64,000 nt of DNA, from the NCBI GenBank assembly GCA_024180945.1, contig JAKSGN010000036.1, forward strand, positions 806,001 through 870,000, in the 5' to 3' direction. Shown piece after piece: positions 22,935 to 35,689 of this stretch (the first letter of the stretch is position 1; each line of letters starts with the position of its first letter). The notes under the pieces were generated by a model that had not been told where the DNA came from, did no database searches, and saw only the letters and a program-made list of their open reading frames with translations. This stretch comes from Macrophomina tecta. Taxonomy: Eukaryota > Ascomycota > Dothideomycetes > Botryosphaeriales > Botryosphaeriaceae. The translations under genes were made by a program, and so were the position numbers.

Positions 22935-25544
22935 ATGGCATCCGCAAACCCCTCATCCACAACCGCCTCGCTCCCGGAGAAGCCAGAGAGCGCGGGCAGC
23001 GCGTCCACGCAGCCGCCGCCCCCGCAACACATCGCAGTTGCGGAGCCGATCATCCCGCTGTCTGAATGCTTGGAACAGAGGGCCGCGGCTGAGCGCACGC
23101 GGCAGGGGATGAAGAAGAAGAAGAAGAGGCGGAAGTGGTCGTGGCGGAGCTTGGGCAGGTTTTGGGAGCGGAAGAGGGAGGACGGGAGTAAGAAGTACGT
23201 CTGCATGGCAAGCCCTTGTGAGATCTGGTTGCTGACGGCTTGGCTCGCAGTGATTGGTGGTTTGCAAGCACGGCGATTCCGTAAGTTCTGTCTGAGAGGT
23301 GGGGTGATACGTCGTGGTGGAGCACGTGCTGATTAGGGGACGACAGGCTTCTTGCTGCTACGCTTGGGCCATTGGCGAATGTGCTCTCGATCGCCGCATT
23401 GGTCACGTACTGGAGGATGGAGTTGGTCGTGGATGGTGAGGTCGTCCCGGAACTGGATGGCGTGCCGTTCAAGGACCCGAGATGGGCGTTTTGGATTAAT
23501 GCAGCGTCACTGATATGCGGGTTTGTGGGGAACATCTTCTTGCTCATGAACTTTACGCAGAAGGTCCGTTACATTGTTTCGTTGCCGACGACCATAATCA
23601 TGTGGTATGTGGCTACTGGTCTAGTAAGTCGTACGACTTTCTATTGCATTCATCAACTGACTTCGGTAGCTCACGGCGGATCTCGCTTGTATGGAAATCT
23701 ACGTTCCGCCAGAAAGGCCAAACCAGACATACACGCAAGGGTACTGGTATGGCGTCATGGCCGCTGTGCTTTACTGCGTTTGCTCCATGATCTTGATGAT
23801 TAACATGGTTGGATACTGGCGTGGTCACTACCCGCAGAAGTTCACCCTTACCGATTCTCAGCGGACTCTCATTCTCCAGACGATGATGTTCTTCGTCTGG
23901 CTTGCCGGCGGCGGTGGTGTGTTCTCTCGGATAGAGCAACAGCACGGACAGGACGAATGGACATTCGCAAATGCTTTGTACTTCTGCGATGTGACGATTC
24001 TCACTGTCGGCTTCGGTATGTTTGAGCTTTCCCTTCATGCGCCACATACAAGGCATACTTATCATCCTGTAGGCGACATCGTCCCGTCCAACGACATCAC
24101 CCGCGGACTCGTCTTCCCCTACTCCGTTGGCGGCATCATCATGCTCGGTCTGGTTGTATCCAGCATCTACAAATTCACGACGGACCTGGGGCAAGAGAAA
24201 GTCGTGCGCAAGCACATCGACAAGATGCGCAGCCGCACGCTCTCCCGCACCGTGAGCTCCTCCTTCGAGCTGCGCCAACGCGCCGCGGAGAAGAAGCACA
24301 TCCCCGGCGCCTCCGGCCAACGTCCCTCCATCTCCGCGCCCTTCAACCCGATCGACCGCGCCGCCGCAACCCGCATCCCCACGCACGGCCACCGCGCGCA
24401 AAAGAAAAAGAAGAAGAAAAGCCCCCGCGTCATCCCCTCAGCGCTCAACCAACTCCGCAGATCGCGCCGCCTGCTGCTCCTGCGCGAAGAGCGCGACCGC
24501 TTCGCAGCCATGCGCGCGATCCAGCACTCGACCGCGCGCTTCAAGCGGTGGTACGCGCTGACGCTCTCGATCCTGGCCTTCGGCATTCTGTGGTGCGTCG
24601 GAGCTGTCGTCGTCTGGCGCGCGGAGCAAGCAACGCAGTCCCTCACCTATTTCCAGTCGCTGTACTTCTGCTACATCTCGCTGCTCACCATCGGCTACGG
24701 CGACCTCGCGCCCAAGTCCAACGCCGGCCGCGCATTTTTCGTCGTCTGGAGCTTGGTCGCCGTGCCGACCATGACGATACTGATCTCGGATATGGGCGAC
24801 ACGGTCATCTCGGGGTTCAAGAACGCGACGTCGCGGCTGGCAGACGTGACGGTGCTGCCGAGGGAAGGCGTGTGGAAAGGGCTTTTGGAGCGCCAGCCGC
24901 GGCTGCTGGGGCTGTTGCAGCGCGAGGCCGCGAGGCGGCGCGTCAGGCGCGGGATTCCCTTGGGCCCGCCGGCGGAGTTGGAGGAGGGGGAGGGGGATGC
25001 TGGCACCGAGGATGATGCGGACGTGGATGCTGCGGATGCGGATGCGGATGCTTCGCGCAGTCTCGCGTCGATTGCGGCAGAGGCTGGGCCGGAAGAGGAG
25101 GATGATGGTGTGCTCGCGCGGCGGTTGGCGAAGGCTATACGCAGGGTGGCTAAGGACTTGAAGGAGGATGTGGACAGGGTGAGGCCGAAGAGGTACTCGT
25201 ATGAGGAGTGGGTGGAGTTCACGCGGCTGATCAGATTCACGGCTGAAAGCAGGGAAGACGACGACGAGGAGGAGGTGGAAGAGGAAACGGAAGGGTTGGT
25301 GGAGTGGGATTGGATTGGAGAGAATAGTCCGATGATGGCCGGGATGAGTGAGGCGGAGTTTGTGCTGGACAGGCTGTGCGAGAGTTTGGGGCGATACTTG
25401 CGGAGGACAGCGGGGAAGGAGGGGGAAGCTGGTGAGGATGCGGGCAGCGAGGACAATGTTGAAGATGTCGAAGGTGGTGATGATGAAGTTGAAGGAAAAA
25501 GAGCTGGTGGGGGGGTGGCCGATAAGGCGCGAGAAGATGGATAG
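22935..25544 (+). CDS. TOK1-type two-pore-domain outward rectifier potassium channel
   Basis: Five exons were joined: 22935-23194, 23251-23280, 23347-23623, 23670-24015 and 24073-25544. The introns are 46 to 66 bases with canonical ends. The product is 794 residues. The 30-base exon 2 encodes DWWFASTAIP, a TOK hallmark that is lost if the exon is missed. Two pore loops are present: TVGFGD (about 301-306), interrupted by intron 4 between Phe-Gly and Asp, and TIGYGD (about 510-515). Several membrane spans precede the first pore and two flank the second, consistent with the eight-span TOK layout. The family passes outward K+ current at the plasma membrane and helps set membrane potential. The linker carries a Lys-rich stretch (QKKKKKKS). 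The C-tail (about 570-794) is long and highly acidic with Asp/Glu runs. Confidence 0.95.
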
Positions 25545-26392
25545 AACGGGCGGAAGTGTTAGAGCTACCAATTGGACATGTCCAGGAAGCGATGACGTGT
25601 AGATAAGCAATCCTGGTGGTTGCGTAAGGCGTGTTCGGTGGCGTGAGAGCTGGCTCAGGGCGTATCTGCGGCATAGCAGCTGGAGCAATTTGCAATGCGT
25701 CGGGCGTGGTCAGAAGGGCTCGCTGTGACCTGCTCGCCTACAAGACGCGTCCGTGCACCGAGACGCCGAAGCCACAGCCCGCGATAAGGCTCCCACCCGC
25801 GGAACCGATCCACGGCACAGATGGAAGAAGATGCGGCAAAGCAACAGCACCACCCCGCACGACGCAGGATGTGATGTGTTCGAACAGGAATCGAGCACTG
25901 GGTACGGCTTCAGAGGTATCTCGTGGCATACACTCACGCAGCGGGTGCACGACAGCGAGATCCAGCGCCGCTAGACTGCTTGCGGCAAGTACAGCCGGAG
26001 CGTCCAGTGGGAATTTCGCTGGTGGCTCCTGCTCTTTCCCCGCAACGAACGGCGTGCGATTGCGCCCGCCTGGCGGAACTCGGGCGCCCTGATGTGTGCT
26101 GCTATCAGCGCGTCCAGCGGCCTCTTGCACAGCGGGGTCCATTCTCTCCGCCATGGCAGGCTATGGCGAGCCTGAGTCCCGCGGCCTCCGCTGGCTGGAC
26201 TTGCCGCATCGGGACCCGACACCTGCACGCTGCCGGCCTCTATAAATTGCCCCCTCCCCGACATCGTGCCCTGGAGATGGCAGGCCTCTTCCCTCACCCT
26301 TCCCTGCGATACCCAGTTGTGCCGTCTTGCTTTGTGCACGCCCAACGCTCTTGTCCTTTCTCCCTGCTCGTTCCTCACATACGTCCGCCGCC
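25545..26392. other. Promoter-containing spacer before the amine oxidase gene
   Basis: About 850 bases without a supported gene. It includes the 3' flank of the channel gene and, at its right end, a TATA box (separate entry) and a pyrimidine-rich leader. Confidence 0.5.
26241..26246 (+). promoter_or_regulatory. TATA box of the copper amine oxidase gene
   Basis: TATAAA lies 152 bases upstream of the ATG at 26393, in a GC-rich surround (GGCCTC before, TTGCCCC after). Position and isolation make it a good core promoter candidate. Confidence 0.6.
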
Positions 26393-28534
26393 ATGGTCCC
26401 CCATCCCCTCGCCATCCTCTCCATCGACGAGACAAAGCGCGCTCGTGATATTGTCATCAAGTCCCACCCCAATGTCACCATCAGTTTCCGTGAGATCTTC
26501 CTGCAGGAGCCCGCCAAGGCCGACCTGAAGAAGTTCCTCGAGCTCGAGCACTCTGGCCGCCTATCACCCACCACCCCAAGACCGCCGCGGCTGGCCAAGT
26601 GTCAGTACGATGTCATTGGCTCCGACAGGGTTCCCGAGTACCACGAGTCCGTCGTCGACGTGAACCGTGCCGCTCGCGTGAAGCACGAGGTCATTGGCAA
26701 GCAGCACCAGGCTGCTCTGACCATGTACGTGAACTCGGCCCATCAAAACAAAAAGTCTGCTGACATTCCCACAGGAAGGAGTTTGACACCCTCGTCGACG
26801 TCTGCAAGGCCTCTCCCTTGTTCCAGGAAGCCATTGCAGAGCTGAAGCTCCCCGAGGGCTTCGAGGTCGTCATCGAGCCGTGGCCCTACGGCGGCCTCGA
26901 CCTGGAGGATGAGCCCCGCCGCTACTTCCAGGGCCTGATCTTCGCAAACGACACCCGCAGTGGCAACCCTGACTCCAACTTCTACGCCTACCCTCTGCCA
27001 CTTATCCCTGTCATGGATGCCCACAAGCAGGAAATTATCCGCATCGACCGTCTGGCCACCGGCGGAAAGGAAGACGGCCTTACCGACAAGACTAACAGCC
27101 CCCACGTCATCGACCACTGCACCACGTCAGAGTATGTGCCAGAGCTGCTACCGAATGGCACTCGGAAAGATCTGAAGCCTCTGAACGTGCAGCAGCCCGA
27201 TGGTCCGTCTTTCAAAGTCACTGACGAAAGCTTGGTTGAGTGGCAGAAGTGGAGCTTCAGGGTGGGTTTCAGCCCTCGCGAGGGCGCCACGATTCACGAT
27301 CTGCGGTACGAGGGCAGGAGTGTGCTCTACAGATTGAGCATCAGCGAGATGACCGTGCCTTATGCTGATGCGGTATGTCTCTCTCTCTCTCTGTGTGTGT
27401 GTGTCTCGTTGTGCGGATGAGGACTAACCTTGACAACAGCGTCCTCCTTTCCAGAGGAAGCAGGCCTTCGACTTTGGAGATGGAGGTGCCGGTAACTGCT
27501 GCAACAACCTTGCCCTTGGCTGCGATTGCCTTGGTGTCATCAAGTACTTCGACGCTGTTATCATCGGTCGTGATGGCGAGCCCACCGCTCACCCCAACGT
27601 GATCTGCCTGCACGAGCAAGACAACGGCATTGGCTGGAAGCACACCAATTGGAGGACCGGCCGCGCCGTTGTCACCCGTAACCGTGAACTCGTTGTCCAG
27701 TTTATCATCACTCTGGCCAACTACGAATACATCTTCGCCTACAAGTTCGACCAGGCGGGTGGTATCGTCATCGAAACCCGTGCCACCGGTATCGTCAGCG
27801 TCGTCAACATCGACCCCGGCAAGCAGAGCAACTACGGCAACGTCGTTAACCCGGGAGCTCTCGCCCAGAACCACCAGCACATCTTCGCAGCGCGCATTGA
27901 CCCTGCAATCGACGGCCACGCCAACACCGTCATTCAGGAGGAATCGCACGCCGTGCCCATGAACCCCGAGACCAATCCCCGCGGCAACTACTACGAGATC
28001 CGCCAGACGCCGATCAAGACGTCGACGTGGGCCGACGCGGCGCCGCAGCACAACCGCATCTTCAAGATCGTCAACCCCAACCGCAAGAACCGCATCAGCG
28101 GCAAACCCGTCGGCTACAAGTTTACGCCGCCAGCGACACAGCTCCTGCTCGCCGACCCGGACAGCGTGCAGAGCAAGCGCGCCGAGTTTGCCAAGCACCA
28201 CGTGTGGGTCACCAAGTACAAGGACGACGAGCTGTACGCTGGCGGCCGCTTCACCCTACAGAGCACCAAGGAGGTCGACGGCGTCGGCGACGCCGTCAGG
28301 CGCCAGGACAACGTCGAGAATGACGATGTCGTCGTGTGGAGCGTGTTCGGCCTCACGCATAACCCGCGTGTCGAGGATTGGCCCGTCATGCCCGCCGATA
28401 TTTTCCAGGTGAATTTGAGGCCGGCGGATTTCTTCGAGGGCAATCCCGCCATCGACGTGCCGAGCAACAAGAACCTGGCGAGTGTGGAGGTGTACAAGGA
28501 GAATAAGAGCTGTTGCGTTAAAGGGAACTTGTAA
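26393..28534 (+). CDS. Copper amine oxidase (topaquinone enzyme), probably intracellular
   Basis: Exons 26393-26724, 26775-27372 and 27440-28534 with introns of 50 and 67 bases give 674 residues, the usual size for fungal and yeast peroxisomal or cytosolic forms. The enzyme deaminates primary amines to aldehyde, ammonia and H2O2. The cofactor Tyr is Tyr405 in LANYEYIF (NYE/DY motif). The catalytic base is Asp321 in AFDFGDGGAG, and a gating Tyr lies in MTVPYAD. Copper ligands are His455 and His457 in NHQHIF, and His617 in LTHNPRVEDWP. These positions agree closely with the Hansenula enzyme as I know it. There is no signal peptide. The C-terminus (KGNL) is not a clear PTS1 signal. Intron 2 holds a TC/TG microsatellite. 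A permease gene follows on the same strand. Confidence 0.97.
27378..27405. repeat. Microsatellite (TC)n(TG)n inside an amine oxidase intron
   Basis: The repeat begins just after the GTATG donor of intron 2 and occupies about a third of the 67-base intron. Length variation here could change intron size between strains. Confidence 0.85.
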
Positions 28535-30420
28535 ATGATTAATGGAGTGAGGGGGATATTCAGGGATATGAGACGGGCTGGGCTGGGTATTGGCATCGTG
28601 TGATCATAAGGCGTTGATCGGGTGACTTCAGGTGTAAAAGTATATTGATATATGTAGACGTGAAGCATATAAGTGTGACCTATCCTCTTCTATGTATGCT
28701 CGTCTCCTATGCCCTCAAAGGTGCGTGGGTGTGTGTGTGTCTGTGCGTATGTGTGTGTAGGATGGAAGTATATCGTCCGCCCGCTGTACTGGAGTGAGAA
28801 TGGAGCTTCAATACATCCACTCGCAAGTAAGTTTTCTCTAATTTGGGGTTCCTCGATTACTTTTGTGGTCAGTGGCTGGCCTTGCGCGGATATCTCCGTG
28901 TCTCCTTTGAATTTACCTTCCATACGCCTTCAGTGAAACTTTCTATCAATCTCACTCTTATGTGGACTGCAGCATAATCAACGCGTCTACTCAATTCCCA
29001 TCCGTTTCCCCAACTGAGCGCATCAGTACCAAAAGGGCTTATCGGGCCCCGTTCCGCTCCGGCCAATCACATCACGGCCGGCCCTGACACAGCCCTACGC
29101 GTGGAAAGATTCCGCCGCCTCCACACCCCACAATTCCGTTGCCGCCTCCGCCGTCTCGCCGCACAGGAAAGTCACAGCGAACACTCTACATCAACGACCA
29201 ACCAACCCACCCGGTCCTGACAGCCCAGATTCCACAAGAATTGCAACGCTCAGGTCCCGATAGCAGCGCTCCGTTATCTCTACGAGAAGCATATCTCGCC
29301 CGACTCTTATCTCTGTCAATATTTGCGCGATGCCGGAGTCAACTCAACCCCTCTGCTCTCTCTCGCGGTCGTGGCTATGAACGGAGGAGGGAGGTTCGGA
29401 TCTGCGATACTTGCGGCTAAGCGGAAACAATTCCCCAGCTCCTGAGACGTGCATGTCCTACACAGGGTTGCCTGAAGGCGCCTCTGGACCAATGATTGCC
29501 GCGGGACTATAGACACGAGCCGCTTGATACCGCATTCGCAACTTTGGTGGCTGCACATCGTGCCTCGAACATGCGGAACGCTCGCTATGACCGATGGCAT
29601 CCTGGCAATACTTAGCCTCAGATACGATGAAGGGAAGAGACCACGCGCTTTTTTTTGGCGTAATTGAGGGAATCTCTGTCTCCGCACGCTGGTCCTGGCA
29701 CATCCGTCGTTTTGCCTCCTTTGGGCCCTTTTGCGGGGAAGAAAAGGAACGTGCAATAGCTTTACTCAAGTGCTTCTTATCTCTCTATCTCCCCGTCTTG
29801 ACGCCGGCCCCAGTCACGCCGTTATTCTGTATCTTCGAGATAGCAGACTCTCGTGCTCCACCTCATTTTAGTCCATTGTGCTGGTCACAGTCAATACGTA
29901 TCTGAGACACACGGCATATCCTCCCACGTACTGTCTCCTGCAATTGCCACAAGCTTGGCCCACCGGTGCGGTAGCGGAAGGACCGACGGTTGGAAACGCT
30001 TATACACACTACTTATCCCCCGTCACACCACCGAACTGTTCCTCGCTCAACACCTTATCACCTTGGACATTTCTGGTTTGTTTCGCCCTGGTTCGCTACT
30101 CGTTCTGTTTTCTACGGCTAGCTTCTGGGCCGCGCCCGCATCAGTCCGCACTCCTCTCCGCCACTCCCGCTTCCCGCTTAGGCAACCAAACGCAACACCT
30201 AGACACGCGCCAAAGCGATCCGACAAGTCAACCTCCTGACCACATCACCGGTCAATCCGCCATCGTATCCATCACATATCATATCAATACAGACCGAGCG
30301 CTACATCAATATCCTTTCGCAGAACAGGAGTAGTGAGAGCCCGTACACGCTCTCCACGCATCTCTGGCGGCGCCATCCCCGTCCCATCACACCTCCACAT
30401 CCACAACAGCAAAAGCAAGC
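28535..30420. other. Spacer between amine oxidase and permease genes
   Basis: About 1.9 kb. A GT-rich imperfect repeat sits at 28722-28760. The remainder shows no gene with domain support; short frames at 29139-29420 and 29594-29905 look random. The last 200 bases are C- and A-rich and likely form the permease leader. Confidence 0.5.
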
Positions 30421-32613
30421 ATGCCCTCCTCCCTCCACAAAAGCCATACCGCCGACTCGATGGCGAAGCCCAGCATCATCAAAGCCGCGGACATCGAGCT
30501 GCAGTCCGGCGCCGTACTATCGCCGACCTCGGTGAACGGCGGCCATGCCGAGGAGCTGCGCCGCGAGTTCGGTGTGTGGTCGCTGGGAGCGCTGCTGGTA
30601 TGCTTGATGGCGACGTGGGAGGCTGTGTCGTCCGTGGTCGCGCAGGCGCTGACGAACGGCGGCGCCCCGTGTTTGTTTTATAATTAGTAAGTCATTGAAT
30701 GTCCTTTTCTTTTGACTATCATGGTGTGGAGAGCTGGAGGGCTTTGGAGACAGTGAGAGTGTGCTGATAGCTGTTACAGTATTATTGCGTTTGTTGGGAC
30801 AATTTTGACGGCAGCGTCGTTGGCCGAGATCGCGTCAGTATATCCGACTGCGGGAGGTATGTCGTGACTGCTACCTTTCCTCTTCTCCCTCTTCGTCCGT
30901 GCTGCTGGCTCTTTCGGCTCCTTGTCGCTTGGCTATCTTCCTCATGGCGCTCATCAATCATGTTCCTGCACTCTCACGTAGTCACGCTCTTCATGGTGGG
31001 AAGCTAAAGCCAACCGGGAAGACCCCCGTTGCACAAAGAGAGCCACAAGAACTACCCTACATCATCCTTCACATCATTCATTTACCATTCCTCACCCATG
31101 ACACCTAACAACCCCTCTGGAATCCCCCACTTAAAATAAAGAAACACCTCCACTAACTATCCCAGGCCAATACCACTGGGTCGCCTCCCTCTCCCCTTCA
31201 CACAGCCGCCTCGTCGCCTCCTGGTTCACCGGGTGGATCAACATCGGCGGACAAGTTGTGCTGACGGCATCCGCCGCCTTCGCCGCTGGCCTGCAATTTC
31301 AGGGCTACATCACCCTCAACCAGGGCGAGGGCGGCTCGTACGTTCCGGAGCGTTGGCAGGGCATGCTGTTCTACTGGGCCGTCATCGCCTACAGTACCGT
31401 TGTGAATATATATGGGTCACGAATTCTGCCGCACACCAACACCATCAGCGGCGTCGCCCACGTGATCGGGTTCGTCGCCATCGTCGTGGTAATGGGCGTC
31501 ATGGGAATTGGTGACAAGGGCGCCCATAGCGCGAGATATGTGTTCAAGGATGTTGTAAATATGAGTGGATGGAAGGATGATGGCGTGAGTTGGTTGGTCG
31601 GGATGTTGAGCGCGGTGTATCCGTTTCTTGGGTAAGTTTGCCCCTTTGCTGCTTCGGAAGACGCCCTATATCCTAGGATTCATTCACGAGAGGAAGTCAT
31701 TCTCTCATCAGCTTCGTCGCTTTGTCTGGCAGATACACCCAAATATCATATTAACGCATCTCGCAGATACGACGCCGCCGCCCATATGGCGGAGGAGCTC
31801 CCCAACCCCTCCCGCTCCGTCCCGCTCGCCATGCTCGGCTCCATCATCATCAACGGCTTGATGGGCCTCGTCTACTGCCTCGTCATGCTCTTCGCCCTCG
31901 GTGACCTGAACAACCTGCTCACCTCCCCAACCGGCTTCCCCTTCATGCAGCTCTTCCTCAACATCACCGACTCCCGCGCCGGCGCCACCATTCTCGCTCT
32001 TTTCATGTAAGCCCCCTCCCCCCCTGCGAATCGACAATAAGCGTTAACGCCGCTATACAGCTCCCTTATCGCTGTTGCCGCGAACGCCGCCGGCACCACC
32101 TCCACCAGCCGCACCGCCTGGGCATTCGCCCGCGACGCCGCGGTGCCATTCTCTCACTACTTCTCGCACGTGTCGCCCACCTACAACGTCCCCGTGCGCG
32201 CCATCGTCTGCACCAGCGTCCTGCAGGCCCTGCTCGGCTTCATCTACCTCGGCAACAGCACGGCTTTCAACGCCATCCTCTCCATGTCCATCCTCGGCAT
32301 GTACGCCAGCTACCTGCTGCCCATCGTCTTCATGCTGCTGTACGGCAGGAGGGCAGGGTCTGATTTCGTCGCCAGGAGCGCCGGCGCGGCGTTCCGCCTG
32401 GGGTGGTGCGGCGCCTGGGCTAACGCGGCGAGTTGCGTGTGGCTGGTTGTTGCGATGGTGTTTAGCACCTTTCCGAGCACGATTCCCGTGTCCGCCGGGA
32501 CGATGAATTATGCGAGTGTGGTGTTGGGCGCCTGGGTCGTGGGGGGCGCTGTGTATTATGTTGGGTGGGCGAGGCGGTGGTATGAGGGACCCGTTGTGGA
32601 GGTGTTTGTTTGA
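30421..32613 (+). CDS. APC-family amino acid/GABA/choline permease
   Basis: Five exons: 30421-30686, 30780-30856, 31166-31631, 31767-32006 and 32061-32613, giving 533 residues. All joins keep phase and rebuild conserved segments: ASVYPTAGGQYHWVA over intron 2, PFLGYDAAAHMAEE over intron 3 and the next conserved span over intron 4. Intron 2 is unusually long at 309 bases. The FGVWSLGALL start of span 1 and the YDAAAHMAEELPNPSRSVP loop are typical of the Uga4/Hnm1/choline-GABA permease group in the APC superfamily. About twelve membrane spans are expected, with a cytosolic N-terminus of roughly 50 residues. Transported substrate is not decidable from sequence. Its position behind a copper amine oxidase suggests an amine or amino acid (inference). 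Confidence 0.93.
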
Positions 32614-33614
32614 GCGTAGGCAATATCTTTTTTTTTTTTTTTTGGTGTTTGGGGGGGAGGGTGCTGGAGGCCGTGGGGTTGAGGTTGCTGTGGTGGGGTT
32701 AGTGCAGCCAGGGGGGCGGGTGGGTGAGGCAGGCAGTGGTTTCTTTTGGATAGCGTTTTAGAGATGTTTGATACGACCATCGAATGACTTGTTTGTATGT
32801 GCATGCTCCGTCATGTGAAGCTTGTCATGCAATCTTTTTCTTTTCCAGAACAACGTGGTAGTGTCGGGCCGCTACCACACCGGACTAGCAACCAGCGGGG
32901 AAATCCTTTCAGGCAAGCACGAATGGGCTAATCCTAGTCTCTTTGCAGCTCTGGTCTGGAAATAAATGCTACTATTATCGTCCAAATGTCCTGTAACTAT
33001 CAGCCCATGAAACATAGAATCTAGTATTATATCGTCCATTGTGAGCGGAATTATATTGCATGTGCAGACTCTCACTTTAGTGGGTAACTTAATACAGAGC
33101 TATTAGTCCTGTACAGGCCAAATTATATAGGTTTAATTATTACTTCCTAATGGAAAATAATCCCGGTTACCTCCTCATGGTATTCGATGAGCCCATTAGC
33201 TTAGTAATTCAATATGAGCCGTCGTGGCTTAACGCTACGAGCGGCTGAGTAACAAGGGGGCAATCGAGTCATTCATTCATCAATTATGACTGATCAAGCG
33301 CAAATTCCACAGATCCGTTGAATAATGTTGAACAGTATGGGATCAAATGCACTGCTGCTTTATTGAATGATGCTGAAGCTACCGAATGTATACAATGAAG
33401 TGGGCCACGAGTGCTCAAGGGCTGGTAGTACGGCGATGGGCTGCATCTCAAGGATACTAAACTACCACTGCAAAAAACTAACACGACGACGAGTACAGCC
33501 GGTAATGGCAATTTTGGCTGACGAAGAGTTTCTCTAAACTTAGCAATATTGCATTCTGGCCATTCATCACACAGCAATATCTTCGATATCAGCGTGGAGC
33601 ATCCCTCCACTGGG
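32614..33614. other. AT-richer spacer
   Basis: About 1 kb that marks the start of a lower-GC region. A T run lies at about 32629-32643, followed by G-rich sequence. No gene is supported between 32614 and 33614. Confidence 0.5.
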
Positions 33615-34090
33615 TCAAAAAGTGTTCCATACAGTGGCGGCAATTATTGAAGCAAGTATTCCTGCTATCATTGCCATTGCAGGAGCTAGGTATCCTCGCA
33701 TTGCTAAGCTAGTCAACGTGGCAAATACTCCACCAGCGGGTATGAATCCGCCGTAGACGAAAGATTGAAATGCCGCCGCGGCGGAGCCTGATGAATTATT
33801 AGCATTATGTTTTGGGGAGCATCTTACTTATCGTAGTCATACGCGGCAGGATACCTGCTGGCCCGAAACCTAAGGACAGCCCAATCAACATAAGCACGGT
33901 AAATGTAATCACCCATGCAATCAATGTCCAGGAGACACCTTGTAAAAAAAATTTGAGCAATACGATCGCACAGAATAATAATGCAGCCTCTAAACCTACA
34001 TGGGGTGGAGAGCCATGCGTTGAACCCATTCCAGAGTTGTAGTATCCACTCATCAACTGCCGATACACCGAATCCACCAAGGAAGCCCAT
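33615..34090 (-). CDS. IFI6/IFI27 (ISG12)-like small membrane protein, copy 1
   Basis: Three minus-strand exons, 34090-34000, 33938-33828 and 33787-33615, join with introns of 61 and 40 bases to give 124 residues. The start MGFLGGFGVSAVDEW is followed by a hydrophobic segment, then LSLGFGPAGILPRM, then SSAAAAFQSFVYGG and IPAGGVFATLTSLAM. This GFGPAG...AAAxQS...GGVFATLxS pattern is the Pfam Ifi-6-16 signature, better known from animal interferon-induced proteins and also present in fungi. Two to three short membrane spans rich in Gly and Ala are expected. Animal members act at mitochondria or ER; the fungal role is unknown. The second intron (40 bases) is at the short limit for fungi. It lies in an AT-richer, gene-poor stretch beside broken genes, but itself appears intact. 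Confidence 0.75.
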
Positions 34091-35689
34091 TTGCGGTTTG
34101 TGATCTCAGCTACCGTTGGGGTTTTGACAAAGATAAGGAGGAGCTTTCATGCGTGCCTTGGTAAACGTTGATGTTAACAAGCTACGCTGTTGCGGGCACA
34201 CTTTCTGTCTTAATAGAGCGAGGCTCCCCTAAAGTGGTGGGAACGAGGGTGGTACCGTAACCTGTGCGCCACGTCAGCAACGGCCACGTCAGCAACGCAT
34301 CGGAATGCTTGTGCAGCACATCACCTCTGTTACTCGCCCGGCAGTATATGCCCCCTTTGGCAGATCTAATGTCGCATAACGCGAGGGCAAGATTCTCTCG
34401 CTCATTTCGTTCGACAAGGGAGACTGGAATGGCGTTACTAGAGGTATGCTTGTCCAAAAGCTCCGCCAATGAAAGGACGCTGAAGGTGCTAAATAGATGG
34501 GTGGGAGCGTTCTGCTCGATCCAACTGCATGGCTTTCAGCTCCTTGGCGGCTGGCATTTGTTGGGGGTTTGTAGGCTGTGCAACTATGTGTCCGTCGCTT
34601 GTGAAGCACAAGATACATGCTAGGTCCTGGGGAAAAATTTCTGTGGACATGTCATGTGCCCTACTGAAGAGTGCAAAGCAAGGGATAGAGCGGTCACCGC
34701 ATAATACGTTTCTTGTGTTAAAGTGGCGTTCATTGTCCCTATGGTCCATGGAGGCCGACGGGGTATATGAATTATCATCATCATACTACTCGTCACCTAA
34801 TGTGAGCGTGAAAACCTACCAACACATTTAGCTTCTCAGCTCGCGTGAGTCAACTTTTTTACGAGGCTTCTCGTTTTCCAACAAGTAGCACTTTGCGATG
34901 TGCGACTCTAGTTTTAATGTCCTCTGTCGCCCTGGCCACGCCGTAATCGCCGTTTGACTTTCAGAGCGGGCGGCGGCTGGGTGGCAAATGAACTGCTTAC
35001 AACATGAAAAGAGTCCTAGTGGTACTCCATAAATCCACAATCATTCTTGAGCAGCACCGGAAAACTCACCAGCCTGGATACGTATTCGAACTCCAACGCC
35101 GTCTGGCCAGTCATGGAAGCCATACATTCATCTTGTGTACCATAGCAATGTCGAACGGCCTCGGCTGATGATGATAGCGCTTGTTCCTATTGTGATCGCA
35201 TGATTTGTGGTGAAGTAGTAGGATTGAGGAAAGGCTTTGTTTGGCTGCTCATTTTTCTTGTGCTGCTTGTAAACTAACAGCCATAGATGACCTGAGAAGA
35301 GGCTATACCGGATTTCAGCTTGGGATCAACGCAAGCTGGTATAGGTGTTGGCCGGCCCGTTGCCATACCCCGGCCGTGAATCATCGGCATTCGCCAAACT
35401 GCATAGTCGGATACCCATTCATCCTGCATGTAGTGCTCATCCTTTCCAAATGTGGGCAAGTGGGACACAAGCTCCCCGCAAGGAAAGGCCGTGTCGCCCT
35501 GGGCAGTAGTGGTGTTGCTCATCTAGAAGTCCAACGATCCCGCCTCGGATTCCAACGCCCGAACGCGCAGTTGGGGGTAAAAGTAGTTGTGGATAATTGA
35601 GAGCGGGAGATGAAAGAGAATTAAACACGGGTTACTCATTCAAGGTCCTAAGAATTGCAATTTAGAAGCGAATGCTCCCCGCCAAGAGG
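34091..35689. other. Gene-poor stretch with unresolved gene-like minus-strand fragments
   Basis: Minus-strand frames at 34828-35040 and 35274-35522 read like real exons (for example LPTFGKDEHYMQDEWVSDY), and a donor GTGAGT lies near 35070. I could not build a consistent exon chain or name a family. They may be a small unknown gene or decayed pieces of one. Confidence 0.3.
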
